A stretch of DNA of 47,586 nt from Spirogloea muscicola (taxonomy: Eukaryota; Streptophyta; Zygnematophyceae; Spirogloeales; Spirogloeaceae): assembly GCA_009602725.1 (NCBI GenBank), contig WELB01000079.1:346562-394147 (forward strand), in the 5' to 3' direction. Below, in pieces: positions 1 to 11,929 of this stretch. Each line of letters begins with the position of its first letter. The first letter of the stretch is position 1. The translations under genes were made by a program, and so were the position numbers. Under the pieces are notes generated by a model that saw only the letters and a list, made by a program, of their open reading frames with translations, had not been told where the DNA came from and did not search any database.

Positions 1-14
1 CCCCGCCGCCTCCC

Positions 15-46
<32 letters not shown>
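15..46. repeat. (GGC)n microsatellite at the left edge
   Basis: Uninterrupted GGC/GCG trinucleotide run of about 32 bases, 44 bases upstream of the helicase start codon, so probably in its 5' UTR or promoter. A second GGC tract (about 161-190) lies inside the first coding exon and encodes a run of ten glycines. The position at the sequence edge suggests the assembly broke here. Confidence 0.9.
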
Positions 47-89
47 CGGCGGGCGCCAGCGGGTTAGTTCGCGGCCTCGCCTCGCGGCT

Positions 90-159
90 ATGAGCGCCGG
101 CAACCTCCGCAGAGCCTCGAAGCGCGAGCGCGAGAGAAGGACCGCAGAGAACGGCCACA

Positions 160-190
<31 letters not shown>

Positions 191-3100
191 AGATCGAGGC
201 ACGATGATGATGGGAGGCGGCGGCAGGGGCATGGACGGGGCCGTCGGGTCGGCGCGGCGGCCGGCGCCGTGGGATGAGAACCCCAAGAACTTCCTGCAGG
301 CCAGCCCGGCGTACGACCGCGCCCGCAACGGCATGACCGCCAAGCTCCCGCTCGATGTCAGGGCCGAGGGCCCCGAGCACTCCAAGGTGGCAGCCAGCTT
401 TGCTTGCCACAAGCAGCAGACGCTGCCTGCCTGTCATGGCAGCCGAGGCGGCTGCTGCAGCGGCCCCAGCTGCAGTGACGCTTGCATCGGCCAACATTGA
501 GTGGTGCCCGCCCCGCAGCATGCAGCGTGCCATGACTCGACAGGCTGCTGGAGGAGTCGAGCACGCAGCAGTGACATCTTCTCTTCTTCTTCAGCTGCTG
601 CTTGCGGTGCTGACAGACCCGACTGGCAGCCCCCTCCATGTGGCCTTCATGCATCTGCTGATTCGGCTTCGCATTGCCCCCAGACCTTCACGGCGACGCT
701 GGCGGTGCCCCTGCCGTACGGCTCGTGGGTGGCAGTCGGCAAGGGCCGCAATAAGTCGGAGGCGGAGCGGATGTGCTGCGTGGCAGCCTGTGAGAAGCTG
801 TACCAGGAGGGGCTCCTCTACGTGCCGAGCCGGCTCCCCCCAAGCTCAGGGGGAGGTGGAGGAGGAGCCCCCGGGCCGCAGCGGGATGTGAGTCGAACAG
901 CCTGCTCAAGACACAGCTGCCATGACGAAGCTGTTCTTTCAGCTGTCTGCTGAGGGCTTCTGGACAGGCACCATAGTCGACGGTGGGGTGTTGAGGGAAG
1001 TGGAGTAGCACTGTCCTTGATTGCCAGTATGCCACGGTGATTTGCATTGTTGTTTCGATTTCGTAGGAGACCAGAGGCTCTTCATCAATGCAACTTTAAT
1101 TGTCGTTGCAGCTTATGGATGAGCTCCCAGTGCTGCACGTGAATGCACAAGCCTTGGAGGAGATGGAGACGGTGATGAGCAACTTGCAGGATGTCTATGC
1201 AGCCGAGGCTCGGCAGCGGATGGGGGCTAGCTCACAGCCAAGAGGTGGGAGCAAGAACGGCGACCTCCATGAGCGCTTGGGCAGGTCAAGGTTTGGGGCC
1301 GGAGAGTCTATGGCGATGGATGCCAGCAACAGTCAGATACAAAGGGAAGCACAGCGGCGGGTCGCCAGCCTTGAGCTGAAAGAGCAGAGGAAGGTGAGGG
1401 AAGCCCTACCAGCGTGGAAGGAGCGGGATAACATTCTCAAGCTCGTGCAGGAGAATCGAGTGATTGTGCTGACTGGCGAAACTGGGTGTGGCAAGACTAC
1501 TCAGGTGATGACTGCACCCATCGTTCTTGTCACATCCGACTAATGACATTGATGTGCTTCTCAATGTGTCTCAGTAAGTGCTTCATGAACTTGCCTCTGG
1601 GAGTGGAAGACTTGCTGAAAGATGGAGCAAGGTATAATCGGTGCTTTAATGGAATACGGCCAAAGCATAGTAGGCGTGGAACCTGATATGCAGACTTGTT
1701 GCCCAGGTTCCGCAATACATCTTGGAGACAGCAGAGGGCCAAGGAACCGCTGGTCAAGTGCGTGTCATAATCACGCAGCCACGGCGCATTGCTGCAATAA
1801 GGTATACAGGATTGAAGGTCATTCTGCAATGTCATAGTTTGATTGCTATGCTATGCTCACAGACAAGTAGTAAGTAGATCGATCTTGTCATCAACTCATT
1901 TTGAAGTGAGGTCTTGTGAGGTCCTTTGTTGTATTATAGTAGTATACAACAGGTAGTAGATATTGTTTGGCAAATCTGGGCTTGATCCTGCAGCGCGAGG
2001 AACTCTTGCAAGTGCCGTGCAATTTCTTTGATGTGATGCCTGCTTGGATTCTTAAGTACCTTGGCAGGCTCCTTGCAAGAGCTCAGAGCAGCACGCTTAG
2101 ATTGTCCTTACTTTGCATCCTTGGGCAGTGTAGCAGAACGTGTGGCATGGGAAAGGGGCGAGCCAATAGGCCGAAGTGTGGGGTTTGCAGTGCGGTTGGA
2201 AAGTGTGGCCCCACGGATGCAAGGAAGTCTTCTTTTCTGTACAACTGGCATTCTTCTTCGTAATCTGCAGGTTGGGACTACAGGCAGACTGCTCTTCCAT
2301 TGCGCTTCTCAGTCATTCAAGTGCTTGTGAGACGTACTTTTGAATAAGTTGCAGAACTCGTCTGTACTCTACTTCTGCATTTGTGATACTTAGAAGTCAG
2401 TGATGTACGCATTCTGCAGAATAAAGATTATCTGGCCACTGCCAGTCATATCATTATCGACGAGGTGCATGAACGGGATGTGAATACGGACTTTCTGCTG
2501 ATAGTGGTGAAGGAGCTGCTGCCCAGCTATCCTTCCCTGCGGATCATAATTATGAGTGCTACCCTGGACTCTGATAGTCTAACTAGGTATGTGCATCTGC
2601 GGCTGCTATAATTGTTTACAACCTTATAGCGCTTTTACAGCAAAATGCTTTTTTCGGAAGGTACCCACGGCTGAAACATTAGTATTGGATAGAAAGCACA
2701 TTGTCTGAAACAATCTCAAGCACCTAGTGAATGAGCACTTCAATTATCAACTTACTGATGTTGATATCTTGGCTTTGACTTATTGATCTTGCCAGATACT
2801 TTGGGTCTTGTCCACACGTCCACATTCCTGGATTCCTTTATCCAGTACAGATTTCCTACCTTGAAGACTTGCCCCAGCTCATGGGTTCAGCTTGCCCTTT
2901 GGTGGTCAAAGCAGCGGCTCAGGGAAGGCTGCCAGCTGCACTAGAGGAAGACGAAGTCGACCCCCAGCTGACAGCGGCAGTCATTGGCTGGTACGTGGAC
3001 CACGTTGAGCACTTCGATGGAGCTGTGCTCTGCTTCCTACCTGTGAGTGCCCTCTGCCTCCACCTGGGGTCCAAGTACAGCATGATGGTCATTTTGTAGG

Positions 3101-6100
3101 CGACGTCTCTGTACATTAGTGCAAATGGCCGTTGCATACCCATGTCTGTTAATGACATGGTGCATGATATTATTATATGCCATAAGAAGCGTCCTTTGCA
3201 CTACATGTCCATGTCTTTCACTGGAAAAGCTGTGTGTTGTCAATATGGCACCAATTACTGTTTGATCATTGCTAGATGTCTTGATGCATGATGCCCCTCT
3301 ATCTGGTGCCGTGGTTCTGATAGATACAGTATGACTTCTTCAGGGATGGGAAACTATCTCCAAGGTCACGGAGAAGCTTATGTCGCATTCCGCAGCTCGT
3401 CGAATGCACATTGTGCCTCTCCATTCACAGCTCCCTGTCAGGGAGCAACATTTGGCCTTCCGTCGTGCTCCAGAAGGCTATTGCAAGGTGAAGGCCTGAA
3501 GGAGGTTGAGAGCATGTGAGGTCGCGCTTATTCTGCACATATGCCTCAAATAATTATGGATGATGTTGTTCCTGACCTCTGACAAGCAAGAGGCCTGCTA
3601 GTGATGCTCTCATAGTCGCTTGTCATGCCTTGCAATGCAAGTACTTCCATGAAGTACATAATTGGTTAAGCCTTGGACAGACATCTTCTTGTTCTCACAC
3701 ACTGCAGATTGTACTAGCAACGAACATCGCAGAAACAAGCATAACAATAGATGATATTGTCTGCGTCGTGGACTTGGGGCGGCACAAGATGAAGGCCTAT
3801 GATTCAAGTCGAGATATCACAGCAATGCGAGTGCAGGTACAACTGTTATAAGCACATACCACACATGTCCTGCATTGTAGTGCCTCTATGACGTGCCAGA
3901 CACGAGACTTGAGTGACGTGCCACTTGGACTTTTGCAAGAGAACGAAGGGCACAAGCAAGCCAGTTTTCATGGCAGTGAGAAGCTGGCAGGGAACACTTT
4001 GCCTTTTTTTGTCCTTGTTGTGAAGTATTGAGCAGATAGGCTGCAGAGTGCTAAATGAGAGTGCTAAATGAAGACTGCCTTTGATCAGTACTTATGTCCC
4101 TTGCAAATGTTGCATGCAGTGGATCTCCAAGTCAAATGCAAGGCAGCGAAAGGGTCGGGCCGGCAGAGTGCAATCTGGCCATTGCTTTCGACTATACAGT
4201 GAGCAAGTGAAGCCTCCTGTCCTGGTTGACAACTTCCTGCTTTCTGGTTGATACTGCTTGCTTAACATTCGACCTAAGCCTGAATTGTGTCCTCCCTATC
4301 ATGATATGAAGAGCAACTTGGAGAATGAGCTAACTTGAGATTTACTTTTGATAAGTATGAAGCCAAAGTCTTGATGAGTTTGGTTTCATATCATATCAAG
4401 ACCATTTCTCACCTGTTGAACATATCGGACGAGCTCTCTCAAAATCAGACATTCAGCCGCATTCCTTAGTCACAAATATAATGGTTGTTGAGATTATATT
4501 GATCTGTGACCTGTAATTACAATGTTGTCCAGGGTAGGCATGTCCTTGACTTGTGGGTCGTTGACACGCAGCTCCATATGTGCAATCACTTGTAGTCCAT
4601 TTCACACCGCCAATGCTTGAAAAGCAGTCCTCTGAAGTGAGCAACTTTCATATGGACACTTGTTTCTTGCATTGTTTGTCCTCCAGATCCATGCTGCCAT
4701 GTATGATCAACCCATTCCGGAGATGCTACGGATGCCATTGGAGGAGGTCTGCCTTCAGATCAAGTCCTTGGCGGTCACAGGCCTTGTAAGCAATCTGTCA
4801 TTCCTACACTCTCAGTTCTCCTCAACTGCTCAACTTTAAGCAATGCTGGGATCGCAGAGTTGGACATAATCTTGAAAGTATACCTGTAGCTGTCCCAAAG
4901 GTTGTGAGATAGTCTCAGAACAAGCATGTGAAAGCACGAAGAGATAATCTCTTGCCAATTCAGAATTCAGATTCTCTTGCCAATTAAGCTATGTTGCAAA
5001 GAGGCGTGCAGGTGGAGAAGCGAGGTACAGCAGCTTCAGAAATCCATAGCTGGAGGCACTCATCAGTCGTGGACTTGGCAGACATCACCACCTTTCTTGC
5101 AAGGGCCCTGCAGCCACCGAAAGCTTCAGCCGTGTACTCTGCCATCAGGACCCTGCGGGACATGGGTGCACTTGACAAGGTCAGGCGGCTGAATGATACT
5201 CAAGAGTTGACGAGTGACGTGTCCATTTCACATTGATGACAGGTTTGTAGATTGGCTCAAGGCTGTGGAAGACAAGTTTCACAATCAGCTGATTGAAGCT
5301 TGCTTCCCTGCTTCAGGAGGAGAATTTGACACCCCTTGGTCAGAAGCTGTCGAAGTTGGCAGTGCACCCTCGGCTTGGCAAGATGCTCATTTACGCAGCT
5401 CTGCTGGGCTGCTTGCCTCCCCTGCTCACAGTGGCAGCTGCAGCCTGCTTCCGTGACCCGTTCCTCTCGCCCATGTACAAGAGGGACGAGGCAGACAGGA
5501 TACGACTGGGCTTGGCCACGGGTGCTGCTAGCAACAGTGACCACCTCGTTGTTGCTCGAGCTTTCGAGATGTGGGAGGATGCTCAAGCCTCTGGGAGGGG
5601 CTTCGAGTTTTGTGATGTCCATTTTCTGGCCGTCGGCACCATGCAGCTAATTGCAGGCACCCGCAAGCAGGTCTGTACGTGCACGGCCGCCACACTAGGG
5701 TTGCTTTGCAGCACGATTGTGGCAGAGCTGCACTGCAACTTGGAAATGCATAACCTCATCTCATCAGTGTGCTGCGCTTTTTGTTTGCACTAGTAGCTGG
5801 TACAGGCAGTAATGGTCAGGAGTACTCCTACAGGAGGAGGAAGACCGTAACGAACTTCCATGCTGCTGCAGTTTGAGAGGGAGCTTCTGGACTCTGGCCT
5901 CTGGCAACCAGAGAGGCAGCTGCCTGACCGAAGCATCATCAGGGTGGCACGATGTGCTTTGACGGTTGGCATGCACCAGAATATTGCATACACCGAGATG
6001 TTCAAGGAAAGTAAGGGGTACAAGAGTGGTTCAAAGAAGGCATATCGCACCAAGTTGGGCTTCAAGTCTGATGGTTCTCGGGTGTTCATACATCCCACGT

Positions 6101-6724
6101 CGGTCGTGTCAGAGAAGAGGCTGGACCAAGCAGAGCACCATTTCCTTCTCTTCCAGGAGAAGGTGGCTTCCACAAGTCAGGTATGTGTCAAGCAGGCCTG
6201 CTGAGTGCAAGCAGGAGTAAGCAGAGCTATGATGAGTGCGCCAAGAGTTGAGCTAGTCCTACTACATCTCTTCTTTGTTGTACTCATAGCACAACTAGTA
6301 TTCATCTTTTTGGTGAATGAGCCACAACATGACTTTTTGCCCTGGCTACTAATAAGCAATGGGGGAAACCATCTTGCTTGCTGCATAGCTTGTGTGAGGC
6401 TCGTCTGACTAGGCTGTCTTTCTCATGTAGGAACAGGTTTTTGTGAAGACCTGCACTCTTGTCTCACCGATCAACCTGGGAATATTTGGAGGCTCTCTCC
6501 GATTTGGCAGCAACAGCTCAAGCAGTTATGCCAGTGAATACAAGGTCATGGAAGTCAATGAGCAGGTCAAGCTCTTGGTCAAGAGTGGTGTGGGGGAGGT
6601 GGTGGTGCAGATTCGGCGGATGCTTGACGAGATTGTGGAGAGGTGGCTACTGGGGGTGCAGCGCAACGAGCTGGAGATCCAGTTCATGGAGAGCCTGGTG
6701 AACCTGCTAGTGCAGTCACTCTGA
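90..6724 (+). CDS. DHX36-like DExH-box RNA helicase with N-terminal dsRBD-like segment
   Basis: ATP-dependent RNA helicase of the DHX36/DHX57/plant DExH group, about 1,015 aa. Exons that keep frame and have GT-AG borders: 90-386, 684-887, 1112-1504, 1707-1801, 2129-2270, 2420-2586, 2796-3042, 3344-3487, 3708-3836, 4120-4206, 4687-4785, about 5085-5179 (left border unresolved), 5317-5670, 5872-6180, 6431-6724. Exons 1 and 2 join to give a dsRBD-like segment (PEHSKTFTA, then [10 protein letters not shown]; residues ~75-150) after an Arg/Gly-rich start. Motif I is GETGCGKTT (289-297), motif II DEVH (391-394), motif III SAT (423-425), motif [13 protein letters not shown], motif [10 protein letters not shown] (615-622). 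Helicase-associated (HA2) and OB-fold regions follow. [16 protein letters not shown] and the C-terminal region match DHX36 closely, from recall of the family. DHX36 unwinds G-quadruplexes; that activity here is inference. The start at 90 is the first in-frame ATG; an upstream exon cannot be excluded. Confidence 0.93.
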
Positions 6725-6739
6725 CGTGCTAGCAGCGCG

Positions 6740-7186
6740 TCAAATGTAGAGCGTCAACGACACAACAGTCGTGGATGTCAATTGTTTGCCAAGTAGCACA
6801 GCTGCTCGGCCCAGATTCAAATAGATGCCCGTCTGAGAGTTGCTGCTGTCGGAGCCACGAGCAAAGGTGAAACAATCCATGACTGTGGGCCGGTCAGACA
6901 TAGCTTCAGACCATAGATCGTTAAGACCAGGCCCACGCTCCCCTGGTCCAAGACCAACTTGACAGCCCCACAACATTCGGAGGTCATGCTTCTGAGAGTG
7001 TGTGCCCAACTGGTTACAATCCGGGTCAAGAAGCTGCAAAGCTCTGTCAATGCCCACTCCATCCAAGTGCGAAGTTATGAATGTGCTCAGAGGCTTGTAT
7101 TGCCATGGAGGACTGGACAGCCAAGCCTTACTGCTTGCAAATCCTCTTCCCTGATGTGGACCACAAGGCTTGTGGGCAGCTTGCAA
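6740..7186 (-). other. Open frame in the convergent intergenic gap, possible extra 3' exon
   Basis: A 148-codon frame fills most of the 680-base gap between the helicase stop and the zinc-finger gene stop. Its C-terminal half (for example SDRPTVMDCFTFARGSD) is not low complexity and shows no retrotransposon similarity. It could be a further 3' exon of the zinc-finger gene on the same strand, part of a 3' UTR, or chance. I could not find a donor/acceptor pair that joins it in frame, and I do not recognise the protein. The rest of the gap (7187-7405) shows nothing further. Confidence 0.25.
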
Positions 7187-7405
7187 TGCTTTGCCTCAAT
7201 CATTAAAGACAGCTTCCTGATGGCTATCTGATCATAAGCGACAAGATTTCTAACAGCTAGTTGAGTTGATTAAGTACGAGTTGGACAACCTGTAACTACA
7301 AGCTGGAGAACCTATTTTGCACCAAAACCTGCAGAGACCAATATGGACTCTGATCGATCAGATCTATATGTCACCCCCTGGTCACTTGCCATGGCGGCAC
7401 CTGCC

Positions 7406-8742
7406 TTAGAAATGATCTGCCAGCCTTGCGGGCAAGCCTGCCAGGCCGAACCAGCTGGACTCGGAGGGGCAGATCTGCTGAAAGATTGGTAGTCGACGCG
7501 CGCGTGCGGCCATGCCGCAGCCCCAGCTCGCTTCGCTGAGCGATGCGAGTAACTTCACAGCAGGATCTGTTGCCGCTGCGAAGAAGGGCCGCGCTTCCTG
7601 CTTCTTAAGTAAGGCTGCGGCTACCAGCCCTGTGCGGTGGTGGATGAAGCGGCAGCGAGTTCCATAGGGGCAAGTTCCGTTTGTGTTGAAGGTGCGGCAG
7701 ATCTGCATGGGCCAACATCCCTCGGCAACGCTTCAGCAGCAGCATGCTTGCCAGCGGGCTTGGCAGTGGAACCCGATTCGAGTAAGAGATTGATACAACA
7801 GTAAGACGATCATTGTTTCATTTGTTGATCCAGCGGCCGGTCTGATGGAGATTGCAGGCTCCTACACACCTTGCTCCATTGGGTCGGACAATTTTCTTTC
7901 GAATTATGCAGCCTGTATGTAAGAAGCTCAAGACAAGGATGGTGCACCACAAGCACATTACCTCGGTCTTGTATTTGGGGTGGCGTGCCACGGGCCTGAG
8001 TTCCCCCTTTCCATGAGCAAACTGCACCAACAAGGACCGACTTGTGGATGAGCAGGAGGTCGCACTCATATGAGATTATGGCCAGTGGCATACTACAGCA
8101 GTGTGTGCCGAGTCCTCAGACGACAGCCTGGTGCATGAAAGAGTCTAGCAGCTGGCTATGAGATTGATAGTCAGCACACGCAATAACAAGGCTTGCAGAC
8201 GGGCTGCTGCAGGCGGCTTATGCATGGGCCTCCGCTGGCTGCACAGTGCTCCATAGCTGCTATGATGCAGGTCAAGCTAAAGCCATCATGCACGTTTTCG
8301 GACAAAGTTGCCCAACCTGGCACTTGCTGCCGTAGCGGCAGGAGCCAGTCTCCTCCCAGGACCGGCACAGCTCGGTCTTGTACAGGCTGTGTGGGGAGTG
8401 GGAAGGCCCAGGGGCAGCTGCTGCGGCCATGCTGCAGGAGGCGAGGCTGCTGCTGCTGCTACTGGACGTGTCGATGGAGCTGCCTGGGCTGCTGGGCAGG
8501 TCGCCGATGCTGCCGTCCTCGTCGTGGTCGCTCACGTAGCTAACCTCGTCGTAATTCTTTGCCGACCATGGAAGGTGCACAGCCTCCAGGGGCAGCTTGA
8601 AGTGATATGGCGGTGGCGTAGCCGCCGCCGGATCCATGCCACCGTAGTCAGGCAGCGAGCTCGAGCTGTGTGAGCTAGAGCCTACTGCGGAGCCAGCTGC
8701 GTTCCATGCCAGTAGCGTGGTGTGCCGCGGTAGCTGCAGCAT
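7406..8742 (-). CDS. Tristetraprolin-type tandem CCCH zinc-finger protein
   Basis: Predicted mRNA-binding protein of the TTP/ZFP36 (TIS11) class, about 260 aa from three exons read leftward: 8742-8317, 8021-7962 and 7702-7406. Joining them across GT-AG introns (all phase 0) gives two complete fingers, each C-x8-C-x5-C-x3-H: CRSWEETGSCRYGSKCQFAH and CRTFNTNGTCPYGTRCRFIH. Each is preceded by a YKTE lead-in (YKTEL, YKTEI), and an 18-residue linker separates them, as in animal TTP. The first finger is split by intron 1 after its third cysteine; intron 2 lies just before the first cysteine of finger 2. TTP proteins bind AU-rich 3' UTR elements and promote deadenylation and decay; that role here is inference from the family. 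The N-terminal ~115 residues are Ser-rich and acidic. The start MLQLPRH is the first ATG of that frame. The gene is convergent with the helicase, and its upstream side carries the G/GA tracts. Confidence 0.9.
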
Positions 8743-9080
8743 CGTGGGCAGCGGGCTCGTGGGTTCTGTGACGGCGGCAACGTCGGCGGCCTTGTCCGCG
8801 GGTGCCCACGCGGCGCTAGCACCCAGCGGCGGCCGTCCTGCGTCCAGGGAGGCGCTTGCAGCTACGCCGGCGCCGGCGCTCGACTTGGGTGGCCAGAACG
8901 GCAGCCGAAGCCCGCCCGCGGCTGGCAGTGGCAGCCCCGGAGGTGCGGGCTGGCGCTAGCGGGCAAGTGGGCTGCCGCGCCTGGAGGAGGGCTGCGGGCT
9001 GCTCAGCTGGCGATCGCGTGCGAGCTAGCGAGCGAGAGAGCGAGCGGGAGAGGGGAGGGGGGAGGGGAGAGAGGGGGAGA

Positions 9081-9082
<2 letters not shown>

Positions 9083-9127
<45 letters not shown>
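9083..9127. repeat. (GA)n microsatellite
   Basis: About 22 GA units, running directly into the G tract. It lies 340 bases upstream of the zinc-finger start codon; on that gene's strand it reads (TC)n, a common promoter or 5' UTR element in plants. Confidence 0.92.
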
Positions 9128-9173
<46 letters not shown>

Positions 9174-9186
9174 GGGGGGGGGGGGG

Positions 9187-9242
<56 letters not shown>
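9127..9242. repeat. ~116-bp homopurine G tract
   Basis: Nearly pure guanine, interrupted only by A at 9173 and 9189, flanked by GA-rich purine sequence (9030-9127 and 9243-9370). The whole 9030-9370 block is polypurine on the plus strand and could form G-quadruplex or triplex DNA. The exact length is unreliable in any assembly. The long open frames here (polyproline or polyglycine) are artefacts of composition. Confidence 0.9.
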
Positions 9243-9243
<1 letters not shown>

Positions 9244-9370
9244 GGGGAGAGGAGAGGAAGATGCGGGGAAGGAGAGGGAGAGGCGGGGCGCGAGGAGAGG
9301 AAGGGCGAGGGCGAGGGCGAGCGAGAGTGAGAGGAAGCGGGAGAGGAGAGGGGGAGGGGGAGGGGGAGGG

Positions 9371-10247
9371 ACCTCGCACGCAGAGCTGCAGGCGCGGGGG
9401 TGGGGAGAGGGGCAGAGGGCTCCCCACATGGGCGCCCGCGCCACGCGCAGCGCCACGGCGCGTGGGCGCCTCATGGCCGCGGCACCTGCAGGCCGCCGCC
9501 TGCAGGGCATGCAGCGCGGGCATGCATGCAGGCGGCGCATGGCGGCCACGCGACTGATCGCGACCGCGCGCCCGCCCAGCCCAAGTGCTCGCCACTGCCC
9601 CGCCGCCCGGCTTGCAGCCGCGTGCCAAGCCAGACAAGATCACACTCTGCATGCACGTCGCTGGCGTTCACAGCCGCTCGTAGATATCCGCAGCCGCAAC
9701 TTTCTCCCTCTCGGGCCTCGCACTGCCGCCGGGCCTCGCCCGTGCGCTTTCTGGCTCCGATTCATGTAGCCCCATTCTGCCTGAACAACGTACTGGCCTG
9801 AGTTGGCCACCCTATCATTTCATGCGGACCGCACGCCTTCTCACTTTTCTGGGCCGGCCTCTCGCAGCCATGGCCTCGCTCTGGACGAGCTGTCTTTCAC
9901 CCCGCGTTGCAGCGCTTCCTTGTCTCCCCTTCCTCCGACGAGCCCGAGGGGCCGTGCGAAGCTCGAGATCCCAAGTCTCTCTGCCCGTGGCCCCCGCCTC
10001 TCGCCCCTCCGCCCGCGCCCGCCGCGGCTAGCAGCGAGGGCGCGCCTGCAAAGCCGGCGCCAGCTCCTCCCCGCTGCCTGCCGGCGGTGCCAGCTTACTC
10101 GAGACTCCTCGACGGCACCGCAGTGGCGGCAGCCAGCCTGCTTGCCCTTTGACGATCGTGACCGTGTGATGCGACTCCCACAGTCTGTCAAGGACCCACA
10201 ACGGCGAGATTTGTGCAGTCCTGGGTGAACCTCCGTTGAGGCATACC
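9371..10247. other. GC-rich stretch, no gene recognised
   Basis: Very GC-rich sequence with overlapping open frames in several phases, none resembling a protein I know. A segment near 9798-9860 (TTGGCCACCCTATCATTT, then CGCCTTCTC) resembles 26310-26350, so part of this is probably dispersed-repeat debris. Confidence 0.5.
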
Positions 10248-10321
10248 TGCTTGGCGTTGTCGCTGTCATTGTCTCCATGCCTGGGGTATGCTTGGCGTTG
10301 TCGCTGTCATTGTCTCCATGC
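10248..10321. repeat. 33-bp direct duplication, 41-bp period
   Basis: The 33-base unit starting TGCTTGGCGTTGTCGCTGTC occurs at 10248-10280 and again, unchanged, at 10289-10321, separated by 8 bases. Confidence 0.9.
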
Positions 10322-11300
10322 TTGGTAATACGGGCGCTGTTTTGGTCGAGGTGCTTGGATATTACACCTCAGCGCGTGGGCCCCGGCTGCCAACATTAAC
10401 CTGCTTCACAATAGCCCAAAAGTCGAGATGTGAGCACAAACCTCTCGGTGCTGAGCACGATCTTGCTGCTTCCGCTCTATACTAGCACTGTTCCATATTG
10501 GCTGGCTTCCCGCTTTGGCAAACACGGGGGAAAGGGCAAGTAGCTTATAAGAAGACTGAGCTGCTTCAAGATCTGCAGCTCGCAGCTAGACGGTCACATT
10601 CAGCCTCCTCGGTGCGATCACTATGGCGACCCCCTTATGTTGTTGAGGATGTTAGTGTATAGAGCAACTGCTCCACGCTTTGCTGCCACAGTAGCTATCT
10701 GCATACGAATATGTATTCCTTAGCAAGCGTGTAGGATTGGTCTACGTTGCCGCCGTACAAGTTGCAACAGTGTAGGCCTGTTTAGCACACTTCTAGCATC
10801 CGTGCGGCTCAGAGCGTGTGTCAACGTATCGTACCCTGACCGCTTGCAGCCAAGCAGCGTCACAGCAGATCTCATTGAAATTGAGTCGGATAAAAGTGAG
10901 AGGAGGCGGTGGCTATGAAAGGCCAGCCCAAGAGGTTGACAAAATCGAAGGGATGCCCAAACAGGAATGGTCAAATAACAAACAGAAGCAAGCTGCGAGC
11001 AAAAACGTTAATGATGGCAGGCAATTCACGTTAAGGACCCCCCGGTGGGGCTGCTCACAGCCATCGTTTGCTGACTTCGCCTCCATGCAAAGCAGAAGGC
11101 CAGCACTTGGTGCATTCCTGCAATTTTTCGTGGGGACATTGCCTGTGTTTGCCGCACCCTCACTAATTTCGCCAACTTTTGCCATTGCAGGCCTAAACAG
11201 GTCGCTCAAAGCAAGCTTTCTTGAGTCCATTGAGCTGACCAAAGATCCGAAGTGCCAGCAAGAGTTAAAAGTTCACGACTAATGAGTCCATTAGGACTTT
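10322..11300. other. No gene recognised
   Basis: Contains a 154-codon plus-strand open frame (10818-11282) of unremarkable composition. The repeat-core-like piece GGGGCTGCTCACAGCCATCG near 11050 falls inside it, so it is more likely repeat-derived than a gene. Confidence 0.4.
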
Positions 11301-11864
11301 CCAGAGCTGCCATCTGACCTTGCGGGAAAGAGGCGCGCGGTCATGTTGGAGGAACGACAAGGCAAGCGCGAGCCAATACAACGGTTATACGGAAAAGCAA
11401 AAGGAAGCAGGAAAGAGGTTGTTTGCGACCTGCACGACGATTTGGGCGCGCCCGGTCGGTGCGGATGGGCTGATTGTGAGTATCTTACCGGGAAAGCTTT
11501 AGGAATGCGCTATTTGGCCCCTTCGAACCTTGTCAGATGTTCTCGGGCTGGCTGTTCACAGCCCTTGCGCCCCCTTTATGAGGCCCACTTCCTTCCGATG
11601 AGCTGACCTAATTTAAAAGGTAAAAAGATTCTAAACCCCTCATTATACTCCAGCTGCTGCCACGTCGGCTGATCGCAGCGTTTGAGCCACGCCTTCAAGG
11701 GGCATTCATGCGCGGCTGTCTGCACTGGAACGCTCGTCAGCTCCGACGTCATGCGGCGCACGCGGCGGCGTTCCGTAGCCATAGCCACGTGGGCGTAAGT
11801 GCTAGAGCCCGTGGCCCGCAAGTACTAGAGCCCGTGGCCCCTGATTCAGGGGCCCCGCAAGAAA

Positions 11865-11928
11865 AATTGCTCGCCCGTAGAGAAGAGGGGGCTGCCGGCT
11901 CAGGTCTTTCGCATGCGGCTCTCCGTCT
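11865..11928 (+). mobile_element. Retrotransposon fragments abutting an N
   Basis: 11865-11892 matches the type A 3' tail in minus orientation (TTGCTCGCCC, then GAGAAGAGGGG). Immediately after it, 11893-11928 reads in plus orientation as PAQVFRMRLSV, the retrotransposon C-terminal peptide. It stops at a single N at 11929, beyond which the same peptide region runs in the opposite direction. Confidence 0.75.
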
Positions 11929-11929
11929 N

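Noticed and set aside
90-6724. Spliceosomal Prp2/16/22/43 DEAH helicase
   Set aside because: Motif II is DEVH with a DHX36-like core and a dsRBD-like N-terminus; the spliceosomal group has DEAH and different flanks.
8816-9652. Long open frames (233-278 codons) with polyproline or polyglycine
   Set aside because: They are produced by the G tract and GA repeat read in any phase; no normal protein sequence flanks them.
10818-11282. 154-codon plus-strand open frame as a gene
   Set aside because: No domain, no splice partner, and it contains repeat-like tail pieces (GGGGCTGCTCACAGCC).
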